Assembly: GCA_027886175.1 (NCBI GenBank)
Contig: JAJNNQ010000024.1
Coordinates: 25,771,001 to 25,835,000 of the forward strand
DNA length: 64,000 bases
Origin: Phylloscopus collybita
Lineage: Eukaryota; Chordata; Aves; Passeriformes; Phylloscopidae
Direction: 5' to 3'
Made by a program: the position numbers and the translations under genes. The notes beneath the pieces were generated by a model. It made no database searches. It was not told where the DNA came from and saw only the letters and a program-made list of their open reading frames with translations. Below are positions 37,341 to 49,129 of the stretch, piece by piece. The number at the start of each line of letters is the position of its first letter. Position 1 is the stretch's first letter.

Positions 37341-40300
37341 CTGTGTGATTCCAACACAGTATTCCTGGGCTCTCCTGCAAGCTGAGGCAGAGGAAATCAT
37401 GTTTGCCTACTCAGCAGTGCTAGGTAGCACACAGCAGCATCAGAGAGCTGCATAGGAGATGCTGTTATTTTCATACCGTTCCTCTTGGGCTTTCAAGAAC
37501 CCAAAGGTTCCTTGTCTTCTGGTCTACCTTATTGACTGGATTTGGCTTTCTGGGTTTTGTGGATGGATATATATACAGGCAAACCTTCCTAGCATGGAAT
37601 GGCATGGCTATCCAAAAGGAATTAAAAGAGTCTGTTAGGATTTTCTTCTTTACTCTGATTCACAGTCATGTTTCATTTCACCAGTGAAAAGCCCTGATGT
37701 GACACAGGAGGTTATTCAAGGCCATCCCATGGCAGTGCAGCTGAGTAAAAAGTATGGTTTACAACCCCACTAGCAGCTGAGCATGCTAAATACACAACAC
37801 TCTTTGCCAGCATGAAGAAAGCATGTGGCTCCAACAGCTATAGATTTTTCAAGCTGTGCACAGAACTGTGCAGTACAACCTCCTTCCTCCCTCTGAATTG
37901 CTCTGCAATGGGTGTAAAGTAACACAACAAGCAGATTTAGAGCCATGTTAAAGCCCTTCTGATTTTATGATAGAGGCCGTTTGTATAAAACCCCCCCAAC
38001 CATTACATGCTTTTTCAGACCCAAGTACTGTTAATTGCACGAGGGCAAATGCAAGCTTAGGCCTGCCAACACTGCCAGGCTTAAGAAGATGAGAGGCTTG
38101 GGTTGTGCCCTCCCGTGTCCTCTCATGCTCCTTGCTCCACTACAGGCAGTCCCCTGCAGGGACAAAACATCAGGCAACAGAAATACCAGCAAAAACTGTG
38201 CACCCATCTAGCATTACACTCTTACTGGGCTTTGTTGACTCTCTCCCAAAACGATCTCTGCTCCTCTCTGAGAGAAATAAAGCCTTTTCCCTTCTTCCTC
38301 CTCAACATCACCAAAAGGGGAAAGCATGCATGGTAGTAAAATGTGTTGTTAAAGCACACTAGAGGTTACAGCTGTTCTGGAATATTTGGGGAAATGTGTG
38401 AATACAGAACCAAAAATTACATTCCACAGGTTTCAAATATCACACAGAGGATTGCTGCACAGAGAGTGAGTGAAAGAGGGTTGTATATTTGATAGCTGAA
38501 ATACTGCCAGTCTCTCCCCTGCCACGAAACATGTTCACAATGCCTAGACATAAAGTTCAGTGTTTCATTCCATCTCAATAGGGATTTTATGACTAAAGTG
38601 TCGAGGATAAGAAAAGACCAATTTGTAATTTTATTGATCAGGCTAAAGGTCAGGGGCAGACGTGTAGGTCACGGTGCTTCCTCTGAACAGACACAAGACC
38701 AAGTGCTTACCTTCTGAAAGCTTAAGAATGAGGTGGGGGGCGGGGGAACTTACACTGATGAAACATCTCAGCTGAGATGTCAATCATGACCAAATTGGAC
38801 AGGCTCAGAGACGGGAGGCCTCACAACAACCACAGCTTTGCCCCCATGCCTGCATGCTCTGGCAGAGGGGCCTGTATATGTGTTTACTGAGCTGTGATGT
38901 GGTGCATGGGCAAACGCCAGGATCCCATTTAATATAATAAAAACATAATTCATGCTGACAAAGTTTATGAGATCAGGTTTCCCAGGCCTAGCTGAACCAC
39001 ATAAAGCATATACTGTCACTACAGGCATTTTGGCTGAAACAGTAGGGGCTTCTGCTTCATGGAGATAGCCTGGAAGGTATTTGTCACCATGGCCCACTCT
39101 GGGCTGGCTGCAATAGTAGAATAACACAAAACTACATTGATTCATTGTTGAGAATTTAGTTGAGACTTAAAATGCCATGAAGTGAAATGGTTTCCACATC
39201 AATGTCAGTTTTTCTCCCCTACTTACATTAATTTTGTCCTCATTTGCCCCTGTGAATCACCACTGAAAGTGAGACTTAGTCTCTGTAGTATGTGCTGTTT
39301 CTGGTCTCTCTGTGTTATGTTTGCAGTGTAAAGCTGCTTATGGCTGAGACTGTGCTTGCTGTGCACAGCTTTTATTAAAGACAGTTTAAGCTGACATTTT
39401 TGCCTGCTGCTTCTGAACCATGCCAAGAAGTCATCTTCATGCCTCTGCAAAGTCCCATGCCTATCCTCCCTGCTTACCATACCAAGAGTAGCAATAGAAG
39501 AAGGCTTTCATACTTTCCTACCATTTAGGATAGATATATGCAGGGCAGGCAAACATTATTGTAAGTGGCTTCACTTAGGTGTTGCTTTTGCCAACCTTAT
39601 TTCTTCAGATGTAGTCCATACAAAGCAAAAAAAAATGGGTTTTACGGCAGATCCAATCTTTATATCCAAAGAAGAAGGATTCCTAAGTCACAAGTGACAG
39701 GCTAACACAGCTAATCTCTCTGAAGAGGAAACCGAGTGCTAAAACCTTCCCTTTTTGCCTCTTTTCCCCACATTACTTTGAAGGTAAATTATGACTGAAA
39801 ATAGGCTATGCTACAAGTTCCTGAAGATGGTTTATCATTGCATGTTCAAAACATCTCTTAGGTGTTGGTCCCACCATCCAGATTATAAGATGGCTTGATT
39901 ATTATCTCACCACTTCACTAAACTTGTAATGAAGGAAATAATAGTGGTTATTTCTTGCTATCTGAGCCAGTCTTGTGGCAGGGAAGGTAGATGACAGCTG
40001 TGTCTGTGTACTAGTATCCATTTGAGCCCTGTTTTCTCTGAATTTGGAATTAATAGAGCCAGTTAATGGCCCTGAGAAGTATAAATTTAGGAATTTAGGT
40101 GTGTCAGGAACTATGATGGTCTAGCATACACACTTGCACATGCTAAACCAGAGAAAAGACCTACTTTCATTTACATTTTCTTATTCTAGATCTCAAATTG
40201 GCTGATTTTTTTCTCTGCCTGTATCATCTTCATCCTGCTGGTTTTGGAACTACAGACAGAATCTGGCTTTATCACACATATACCTTCTAAAAATCTAATT

Positions 40301-42270
40301 CCTCACCCTTCTTTTCATGCTATTTTTTTCTCTTCTACCTGTTGATCAGCTGAGTAGTGAAGTTCCATCATATGTTCTGGCAATTTTGAGGCCCGAGTTC
40401 TCATGTCTTGAGGCAGACATTGGTGTAGCTAGTTCCATACCTTGCTGCTACACGGCTTTGTGGCTTCTAGGTGCCTGCTGCACTATCAGTCAGTTGGAGC
40501 TTCTTCTGGCCACAGCAATTTCGTGACTGTGGTCAGCTGCAAGAGTCATAAAAACATGGATGTCTTGTCTAAGAGCTCGTTCTAAAGAAAAAGGTGCAGT
40601 CATGTGATAACACAAAATCAAACAATAGTTACCTATATCTCAATTGCAATATTTATGCCTGGCAGACTTAAGAATCTGATGTAACTCTTAGCACTCATCT
40701 CCCTCTGATCCATACCTTTTCTCTGGATGGCAGAGCTGGAGAACTTGCCTACCATCCCATAATAAGGACTGAATAGTCTAGGCTCTGTGTGTATTCAAGT
40801 TATAGCCTCAGTGCTCCGTTAGTGTGCATTTCTATCACCTTCACTACTTACATATTTGAATGTCTGCTAAATAGGTTGTTCTAGGAAAGGAGAATAAAGG
40901 GTCATATTTACTTAGTGTAATAAAAAAAAAAATAGAAGAGGAGCAGAAAATTGAGAGCTGCCAGCAAACTTTACCCAGCATTTTGCAGCTGAGGGGGTTT
41001 GCATTTAACAGCCAAGCCTATTAGACTACATCAGATCTTCTAATTAGCCAACAGCAGCCAGGGAGAGACATTCCCTGGGTGAAGCCGAACAGTGTCTGTG
41101 CTGTTTCATATCAGGGAGTGACCCATGTGTGTGAGGGTTTGGGAGGACAATATCAAAGGAGATCCTACACTGCAAATTGTTCAGAGTATGGAGGAGATGG
41201 GGTAAGAGACAGAGATCATTAGAGGAAAAACATGAGGAAGAAAAGCTGGGGGGCAATGGGCATCTGTTTGATTTAGAAGAGCAGGGACAATAAAGTAGCC
41301 TTATGTACACAGGCAAAATTTTGGTCTCAGAAGCATCTTATTGGTATGGAGAAAGGCTTCTTTTGATCTCTGATGTATAATTGCTGGCTAAGGACACAAT
41401 GAAATATTACAGAGAAAGTGGGCAGAAAGATTTAAGCAGCCATATAATGAGGGACATGAGATCAGGATGAGATTTGGGAAAGTTGAAGATGAGGGCAGAA
41501 GATAGTTTTGGAGTTTGGAGCTAGAAGAAAAGAGCGCTAGAAAAGAGAGTGAATTTGAAATTGGGGCCCTACTTCGACCTTATAGGCAGAATAGGTGTAA
41601 AGAGTCTCTCAGAGCTGAAACCAGAGGTAATGTTCTGCTAGCCAGGATAGTGCATTTGAGATAAGGGTGGTGAAAAAAAAAAAAAGGACATGTTTCACTA
41701 TGGACAATTAGTCAACACAGCTGAATTTCCTGCTTTCAACCTACTTCTAGGACATCCTTTGGCATATGTTTCCAGCACCAGGCCAACTCTCCAGGCTGGC
41801 ACACAGATGAAAGCAAAGCCTGACCCGTTCCCTCAGGATCTGCTGTCACCTGTGCATTTTGCAAGGGCTTTGGGAGCCTTCCCCTACTCATGCTGCACAG
41901 TGCAACTTCCCCAGGGAGCTATGAACAAATTTGCCTGTGTGGGCACACATGGGAACATCGCAAAAGGATCTTCAGTGCAAAGAGGTTTGGGTGGGCTAGT
42001 GACAACCTTTGCCACAAAGAGGATGTATTACAACCCCAAGTGAAAGCAACTTCCATATTTTGGTCTGTATTTCAGGGTAGGTCAATGCCATCTCATCTAA
42101 AAAACCAAAACCCAAACGCCGAGTGTTTGTTGCAGGGACTAGAGTAGCAATGTAACATTTCTGGCGAGTCTTTAATCTGAAAATCTTCTTGGAGGTGAAC
42201 AGAGAGAAGAACAAAGTTCCATATTCAACTTCTGAGCCAGCAGATGACTCACCTACACCTCTATGTTAAA
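37341..42270. other. Long unique non-coding stretch
   Basis: No gene is seen in about 4.9 kb. It holds an 18-bp palindrome (38763-38780, listed separately) and short A runs near 40922 and 41671. One block at about 38920-39130 looks enhancer-like by texture, but I see no decisive motif. Confidence 0.5.
38763..38780. promoter_or_regulatory. 18-bp perfect palindrome centred on an E-box
   Basis: ACATCTCAGCTGAGATGT equals its own reverse complement, and its centre is the E-box CAGCTG. Such a site could bind basic helix-loop-helix dimers. By chance about one such 18-mer is expected per four windows of this size, so the palindrome alone is weak evidence. Confidence 0.3.
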
Positions 42271-42915
42271 ATCATAGAATTCTTAGTGCTGGAAAAGACC
42301 TTCAAGATCACTGCATTCAACCATTAACCCATCACCACCATGTTCCATGTTCCACACTAAACCATGTTCCCAAGTGCCACAGCCACAGATATTTTGAATG
42401 CTTCCAGGGATGGTCGCTCAACCCCTTCCCTCAGCAGTTCCACTCTTCACAGTTCACTGTTCCAATGTTTTGTCCATCCTTTCACTCATTTTTTTTTTCC
42501 AAATATCCAATCTAAACCTCCCCTAGAGTGACTTGAAGCTATTTCTTCTTCTATCACCGTTTGCCTGGGAGAACAGTCCAGCCCCACCCAGCTACAGCCT
42601 TTCAGGGAGTTGTGGAGAGTGATCAGGCCCCCTGAGCCTCCTTTTCTCCAGGCTAAACACCCCCAGCTCCCTCAGCCACTCCTCAGAGGACTTGTGCTCC
42701 AGACCCTTCCCCAGCTCCGCTGCCCGTCTCTGAGCACTCTCCAGCACCTCAGTTCCTGTCGTGAGGGGCCCAGAACCGGACACAGGACTCGAGGTGCGAC
42801 ATCACCAATACGGGAGGACAATCCCTGCCCGAGCCCCGCTGGCCGCGCTATTGCTGATCCAGGCCAGGATGCCGCTGGCCTCCGTGGCCACCTGGGCCTT
42901 TTCAGGGCATGTGCC
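42271..42915 (-). mobile_element. CR1 LINE fragment, antisense, abutting a CpG island
   Basis: It starts with ATCATAGAATTCTTAGTGC, the reverse complement of a CR1 tail. The minus-strand frame at 42783-42592 keeps [19 protein letters not shown], a well-conserved ORF2 C-terminal segment. Antisense CR1 wording continues through CCCAGAACCGGACACAGGAC to about 42915 and then fades. The inner end is unusually rich in CpG compared with the other CR1 copies here. The 210-codon + strand frame across it (42610-43242) is antisense to the LINE and is not a gene. Confidence 0.92.
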
Positions 42916-43265
42916 AGCCACTGGGGACACACGGGGACACGCCCGCTTCCCGAGGAAGCAAAAGTGCTCCCGGGGCCGGGCCGCGCCTGCCTCTGCCAGC
43001 GCCTTGCCGGCGAGGCCGCGGCGGCCGGGGCGCAGCCGGCAGCTGCTCGGGGCCGGTTTCCATGGAGACGGCGGGGGGGCCCTGCGGAGGGGACATGTCT
43101 GCGGGGACGGGCGGGGGGAGCCATGGCGGCCTTAACCCTTCGCTTGGGAGCCAGAGGCTTCCCCTCGGGCCGTGCAGGGAGCCCGGGGCGCCGCGGCGGC
43201 TCCTGCTCCGAGTGGCACAGGGCGGCGGGACGCAGCCCCTAAGGCGGGGCAGAGACGGGGTGTGC
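42780..43265. promoter_or_regulatory. CpG island, candidate promoter
   Basis: By hand count about 49 CpG dinucleotides fall in roughly 480 bp, against very few elsewhere in the window. The core, 42940-43260, is very GC-rich and lies outside recognisable CR1 sequence. It contains an X-box-like GTTTCCATGGAGAC (43056-43069) and a strong-context ATG (GCCATGGCGG, ATG at 43123). That ATG opens a 39-codon Arg/Gly-rich frame ending at 43242. CpG islands usually mark promoters, so a transcript (lncRNA or first exon) may start here. No splice donor that clearly extends the short frame is visible. GC-rich CR1 DNA alone could explain the left part. Confidence 0.6.
43056..43069. promoter_or_regulatory. 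RFX X-box-like site in the CpG island
   Basis: GTTTCCATGGAGAC matches the imperfect-palindrome layout of RFX X-boxes (GTNRCC, spacer, RGYAAC), with a deviation in the right half. RFX factors drive cilia genes and others. Binding here is inferred. Confidence 0.3.
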
Positions 43266-44216
43266 AGGGGAGGAAGGGGAGGATGGAAGAGGGCGTGGGG
43301 GTACTGCTGTGCCCGGCTGTCACTTCCATGAACGCCTGGCCGGGTGACTGCTCAACACAACCATCCCCCGCGGAGACCTCCCGCAGCAGGCTTAGGGAAG
43401 GCACCAGCCATTCTCCCCGTTAAATATTTAGCAGTTTAACCCCAGCCGCATCCTCTGGTGGGAGCGCCCGTGGTGCCTGTGGCCACTCTCCAGTGCTGCA
43501 GTACAGGGTGCGGGAATGTGGTGGCGGAGCTTGGAGTAGTGGGCACAGCCCCAGCAGGGTGGCACAGGCAAAGGAGACTGCCCGTGTGTGAGTACACGGG
43601 CCTGGGCATCGCACAGGAGAGAGCTGCACAGCTCAGGGTGGGGGTTACCTACGGAAAAGTGCTTGTCACCATGGTGACCAAGCAATGCCGCATCTTCCTG
43701 GGAGTGGAAAGCAACAGTCCCAGAGTTTTGCTGTGTGAGACCAGTGGGTTAAATGCAGCTGGCTTCATCTTTTGAAGCCAGGGATCACAATCCGTGTTCA
43801 ATTTGTATATATGCCTATGATGCAAATTGGTTGTAATCAGCCTGAGCCAACTCAGTGACAATATGTATAGAAGAAGGGCTCCAGGAATGCGTGCTGGTGT
43901 CCACTACAGGCTGTGTCTTCCTAAAAGAACTGTACAACAGTGTTTAGCAGCAACAGGGCACAATGGTGGAGGTGGCAAAGGTAATGTCTGTCTGGTACTT
44001 TGAATAGTAAACTCAGTTTTATCTGAAGATTAAGATGTGTTGGAGTCATTGGGGCTGGGACTCATCAAGTTTTAGCTAAGGGGCTTCAGCACTACAAAAC
44101 ATTCAAATTTATGTTTTAAGTAGTTATAAATGCATGTGTGTATTTACATATCAGTTTAACATAAATCTGTTGAATGCAAAGCCAAAAGTATCTGATGAAA
44201 CATTTTTGGTTGGATG
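43266..44216. other. Non-coding sequence downstream of the CpG island
   Basis: GC content falls gradually. A 105-codon + frame at 43458-43775 has no family resemblance. The 14-bp palindrome at 43665-43678 lies within it. I see no repeat. Confidence 0.45.
43665..43678. promoter_or_regulatory. Perfect 14-bp palindrome, X-box-like
   Basis: GTCACCATGGTGAC is its own reverse complement and fits the RFX X-box layout (GTNACC / GGTNAC). It lies about 600 bp from the X-box-like site in the CpG island. The functional role is inferred. Confidence 0.35.
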
Positions 44217-44305
44217 TTAGGTTTTTTTATTTGTTTGTGATGCATTCAAGTAACACTCAGCTGTCCATTTTCAGGCGTACCAAGAGCTTTCCTGGTATTT
44301 TGGAA

Positions 44306-44550
44306 CTTGGGAGTTGGTTTTCTGTTTGGTTGGTTGGTTTGTTGGTTTTGCTGGTTTTGTTTGTTTTTTGTTGTTGTTGGGATTTTGCTTGTTTTGGTGT
44401 TGGGGTTTTTTGTTCTCTTTTTTTTTTTTTTTTTTGGTGGGGTTTTTACTGGTTGGTTGGGGTTTGGGTGGGTTGTGTGTTTGTTGGGGGTTTTTTTGTT
44501 TGTTTCTTTGTTTCTTTCTTTGTTTTTGTGTGTTTATTTGTTTGTAGTTT
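44306..44550. repeat. G/T low-complexity tract
   Basis: About 245 bp of the + strand are nearly all G and T: GGTTGGTTGG runs, TTTTGG, (GTT)n, a T-rich core near 44420-44435 and TTTC units at the end. Overlapping + frames of 77-141 codons give V/F/L/G/C-rich strings. These come from composition and are not membrane proteins. Confidence 0.95.
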
Positions 44551-44840
44551 GCCACCAGCGTCCCATAATTTGGTAAAAAGTTATTACTGCTCCACATAAA
44601 CTTTGGTCCTTTTCAGGAAGTCCTAATTATTCATTCCAAAAGAAAAGTCTCTAAAAGCCCTCATCACTGGTGGCACTCAAGAAGGTTTACAGCAAACTCC
44701 CCTGGCCCTTTGGTAAAATTCTTCATTACTGCATATCTCTCTAAGAAGAGGGTAGCTCCTAAACATGATTTGAGAGACTTTTCTGGTTATTTACTGGTTC
44801 TCATACACAGGAACTCAAAGGCTTTCAACTAGAGGGAGGG

Positions 44841-44985
44841 AAACAATAAAACAAAACCAAAACCCACAGAACAAAACAAAACAAAACAAAACCAAAAACA
44901 AAAAACCCACAAACAAACCCCAAACCAACCAACCACAACAACAACAAACCAAAACCAAAACCAAAACCAAAACCAAAACCAAAAC
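44841..44985. repeat. A/C low-complexity tract ending in (AAAACC)n
   Basis: This starts with (ACAAA)n and ends in about six tandem AAAACC hexamers (44947-44985). Base polarity is opposite to the G/T tract 290 bp upstream. It is separated by about 15 bp from the homopurine microsatellite. Confidence 0.93.
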
Positions 44986-45002
44986 TACCCCTAAAATAGA
45001 AT

Positions 45003-45149
45003 GGAAGGGAGGGAGGGAGGAAGGAGGGAAGGAGGGAAGGAGGGAAGGAGGGAAGGAAGGAAGGAAGGAAGGAAGGAAGGAAGGAAGGAAGGAAGGAAGG
45101 AAGGAAGGAAGGAAGGAAGGAGGGAGGGAGGGAGGGAGGGAGGGAGGAG
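45003..45149. repeat. Homopurine GGAA/GGGA microsatellite, 147 bases
   Basis: Every base of the + strand from 45003 to 45149 is G or A. The ends are GGGA-rich, and the centre, about 45051-45120, is an uninterrupted run of some 17 GGAA units. Pure purine tracts of this size can form triplex (H-DNA), and GGAA arrays are binding platforms for ETS-family factors. The R/K/E/G-only and S/P/L/F-only frames are artefacts. Confidence 0.97.
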
Positions 45150-47900
45150 TGTATTCATCCTTATCCAAGTCCCCTTAGGATCATGTAGAATGAAGTTTGG
45201 CCAATGGAAGTAGTGGCAGATTCCTGAAATATTCGGGGAGAATTTTGTTGCAGGTGAGAGGAACTTTTGAGTCCAAGAACTGCTTGCACTTCAGAAGAAA
45301 AATGCCCATTAGGGAGTTGAAAAACACCACTCCTGTATGGGCTCCTCACAGTGTGTCCAGCTGCATAAGGCAGTGCTATGCTGTGAGCACTTGAGCATGC
45401 CCCAGATGAGCTGGGGTGTCTGTGCATATCCAGGCAGAAGCACGATCCCCAGAAGGAAATTAGCCGTATTACCATAGGGTGACATTGAGGTTAATCTCCC
45501 CCAAGCACATGTGGTTATATTGTTTCCAGCTCGGTTGTTATTGAGGCTACAACTGCCCATGGCCAAGTAAAGGTAAAGTAGGCAGTAGCTGCATGAGGTG
45601 CTGAAGCATCACCAAACCCTGCTATCCGGAGCTGGGTTGGCAACACCCCTTAGAGAAGGGCTGAGTTGAGTACAACAACATTTATGGATGAGGCTACTGG
45701 TGTCTCAGAAATATCTTTGTTGCTTCTATTTCCTTACTTATGGAGTCTCAAGCGATACATCTCCAGTTCCTTTCTGCCTTCTTTCCTTTCCCAATCCTTT
45801 TTCTTTCTTTCTCTCTTTCTCTTCTTGCACAAGAATAGTGGAGTGGAAATCTCCACATCAAAAGTGAATTTTGCCTGCACTCCTCAGAATCCACCAGCCG
45901 CCTCTGGCACTGCCTTGGGGGATCTCTGCTTGGTGTAGCCACATCCTTTGAGACCACCCAGCTCAGGTGTGTTCACTGTAGCTAAAGCTGGCAGAAAGCC
46001 CTGCTCCCAGTCACCCTTCCTCCCTTCCCCTTCCCAGGACACTGAGGGAATGGCAGCTGCAGCAGAATTATCTGGCTGCTTTTCAGAGGAATGTATCCCA
46101 GAGCAAAGTGAGGCAGTGGCCTCAACCACTCAGTATAATTAAACTCAAGTATCATTTTTGTGTAGCCTGTGCTGTGGCAACCACAGCAGTTACTCCCATT
46201 CAGCTGGAAGGTTTAGAAGGCAGACCTGTGGTATTTCACAAAAGATTGTCCTTGCAGGCAGGGCCTTAAGCCATTTCATTGAATGAAATACGCTCAAGAA
46301 GCAAAGAGTTGCCAGAAGGGAGAAAAATGCACAGGGTAGGACCACACTATTTCTGGCTGTAGTTCAACAACAGTTCTTGAGGCAGCACCTGATATACTGT
46401 TAGGGTGACAAAGGCTTTTTATACCTAGTGCTTTGGCACCCTGACAGCATCTCTGTTTTTTCTCTCATCTCTCTTGGGTTCCCCGGAGAGGCAATACATT
46501 GTCTTCCCTCTGGTTAAAGGGAGTAGGGGCTAATTGCATAGACAGGTCACTCTGTTTCTGCTGAAGGTGAAAAGCAAAGGGCTTGCTAATTCATGCACAC
46601 AGACAGGAGGATATAGCAGTGTACTGTCAGCCATTCCAGGTACCACCAGAAAGGCAGGGTGAAGCAGCTTGGCTCAGTGCATGCAGCACTTGGCAGAGCA
46701 AACCTCTGAGGTAGGGTAGCAGAAAAAGTAATGTTGATAAAGAAAAGCCAGTCAGAAAGGACAGGAAAAGCAGAATAAAAGACAGGGGGTCATTGCTTGG
46801 TTGTGATATATGACTCTAAATTCTTCTAGCACATTATAGGGAAATAAATGGTGTGGCCACAGTACTTTTGCATCCCAGCTATTGTGGACTTTTTAACACA
46901 CTCAATATACAAGCCAGGTAGTGAAATTGCCAAGGACAGAGCAGCAAGAACAGTCTGGGATATGCCAAAGGCACTGTGAGATCCCTTTCCACTCAGGATA
47001 GGCTCGATGTATTTTGTGCTGGAGGTCCTGAGACAGACAGCCAGAACCTGGGTCATGATTTGCTGAAAGGAACAGCAGAACTGGAGAGCCTAGAGTTGGA
47101 GTTCCTGCAGTGCAGGCTTGAACTTCTTCAGGGCTTATGGTTTGAGTACTGCTGCCAATAAATGCAAAGGAAATTTGACAATCACCCTCAGCTAGTGCAG
47201 GAGAATAATATCATGTGAGTCTTACATAGTGCTTTCCAACAAGAGGTTTCATATCTGTGTCATTACTTATAGCTTTTTGTCTTAGGAAACAAATACATGG
47301 AGAAGGCAAATGAAGTTGTCCAAAATTGCCTGGTAAACTAGTGGTAAAACAAATAGAAAACCTGCTGCCTTTTACTGCCAAACTGAGTTCACTTGTCACA
47401 CACAAGGGAACGAAACATAAGGCTGCTGTCTTCCTCTCAGTCCTCAGCTGAAGGAGAAAGCTCTCTCTGAGGCTGTGGATACTGAGGTGCCCTATGCCAG
47501 GATGGCAGATGCCTGCGCTGTGTGGGTCCCGTGCCCTGTGAGGATCATTGTCCAGACTGCATGTCTCACTTTGCAACTGGTCTGAAGTATTCCTTCCTCA
47601 CGTGGATTGGCAAATGGTGGGGAGGTAACTAGATTGATCTCCCTTGCAGGCCTTTCCCTGGGACTTGGTACACAGATTCCAGATGGTACAAGGCCCCTGC
47701 TGCTTGGATCTGCACAAAAACCTGTGTCTTCTTCAACCTATTTCACAACAGATTTGGCTCGCTCTTGGTCGGTTGCTATTTGTACAAATTAAGTTGAGCT
47801 GCCAGGAACGTTTGCAAACAGTGAAAAGCAAAGTGGGATGTACAAAGCAAGTCAAAATAGGTCTCAAATCTGGCAAAATTCCTGCAGGTGCTTATAACAT
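45150..47900. other. Unique non-coding sequence, no gene seen
   Basis: A pyrimidine-rich patch lies near 45765-45830. No repeat family or exon is recognised. Confidence 0.5.
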
Positions 47901-47924
47901 TTGACTTACTGTAGCCCATGTATT

Positions 47925-48100
47925 ACCCACCCACACACTCATTCATCCAGCTTTCTCCTGCCCTCACGCCCACACACACTCACCCTTCACAGATTCATTC
48001 ACCTTCTCTTCTCCCCCCCATTTTCTCTTCCAAACACTCGTTCCCACACACAAATATACCCTAGACACACCCTGTGTTCCCCACATACAAACACACACAT
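47925..48100. repeat. G-poor CA/CT-rich low-complexity stretch
   Basis: Degenerate CACA, CACTCATTCA and CTTCTC patches make up about 175 bp with very little G on the + strand. It is not an ordered tandem array. Confidence 0.7.
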
Positions 48101-48589
48101 TTTTGAGTGCTGAGTGCAGCAGTAGGTGGTGTGTAGCAGATGATGCTGTAATCTTATACCTATGCTGTGAAAAAGCCTTTGGGATTAGTGAGCTGGGAGC
48201 TCTGATTGTTCTCACTTTCACGTAAAATACCACTAATCCAGTTTAAGGGGCTGACTGTTTCCAACCTTCCCTGAACTCTGCCATTGTTTTCCAGGGATCT
48301 TTCTTTCTGCTCATCTTCCTCTTGCTCCTCTTTGCCTTTCTCCCTATGCTTTTCCTTTTCCACATTGCTGCCCTAGACCACAGTGTTTCAGAGAGTTTGG
48401 CCGTCCCCGTATCTCTCCATGACCTAACACTGGCCCTGATTACCTCACTGAGAGGATGAGCAGGGATGAGCAATGAGCCTGCCATGCAGTGTGGGGCACA
48501 GGGCAAGAAATCCTGCAAGGTATGGTGAGATCAGAGGCAGAGACAGTAAGTGGTGGGGTGGATCTTACTGCCATCCGAGCAGCGCTGAG

Positions 48590-48725
48590 TCCGCCTGGCA
48601 TCGAGCCTGCCTCTAATGGAATGTGACCCACCGCTGGGGATGAGCTCATCTGTAATCCACTTAATTGAGTTTTATGAGCAGGACTCTCACATCAGGGAGC
48701 CAGCCTGCCTTCTTCCTAGCACTCA
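48590..48725. promoter_or_regulatory. Candidate conserved element with homeodomain sites
   Basis: The block holds TAATGGAATGTGACC, where GGAATG is a TEAD-type core, and the 12-bp palindrome GATGAGCTCATC (48639-48650). It also holds the K50-homeodomain core TAATCC (48653-48658) and TTAATTGA (48661-48668), all within 60 bp. It has no repeats. This clustering is typical of developmental enhancers, and I infer that role. Confidence 0.3.
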
Positions 48726-49129
48726 CCCTCCTTTGCTTGCTGCCTGGGGAGGAGAAGGGGAGCAGGGGGTGGCGTACACTACTCCACCAAGCCGGTGATA
48801 GTCTGGCTTCTGATTTTCTGCCTGCCCTGGAGAATGTGCAGGGAGCTGGACAGACATGCTCTTCAAGACACCCACTGCCTCATGGTGTAATGTTGTTTGC
48901 TTCTGCTGCAGGATGCTTGAATTTCCATGTGACTATTGGTAATGCTGTCAGAACTGCAGAGCCTTAAGTTTTCCCAGCATTTTGGTCTCTGTGCAAGTGC
49001 TGGGTACTCAGAGGAGATGCTCTCATGTATGCATGAACCATCTTACCTGTGAGTCCGAGCGTGATGGGACAGAGTCACTGTGATCTCAGTCCTACTTTCA
49101 GTGTGCAGTGATCTAAGTGGTGGAGCTGT
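48726..49129. other. Unique non-coding sequence, no gene seen
   Basis: No exon or repeat is recognised. A 100-codon frame begins at 48665 without family resemblance. Confidence 0.45.

Noticed and set aside
42610..43242. 210-codon + strand frame, the longest in the window
   Set aside because: Its first half is antisense to a CR1 copy and its second half is CpG-island sequence. Stop codons are rare there because of GC content.
43458..43775. 105-codon + frame downstream of the CpG island
   Set aside because: No family resemblance. It overlaps an X-box-like palindrome and is better explained by residual GC richness.
44174..44599. 141-codon + frame resembling a membrane protein
   Set aside because: It is a translation of the G/T tract. 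The hydrophobicity follows from TTT, GTT and GGT codons.
45001..45213. Frame of only R, K, E and G residues
   Set aside because: It is a translation of the GGAA/GGGA microsatellite.
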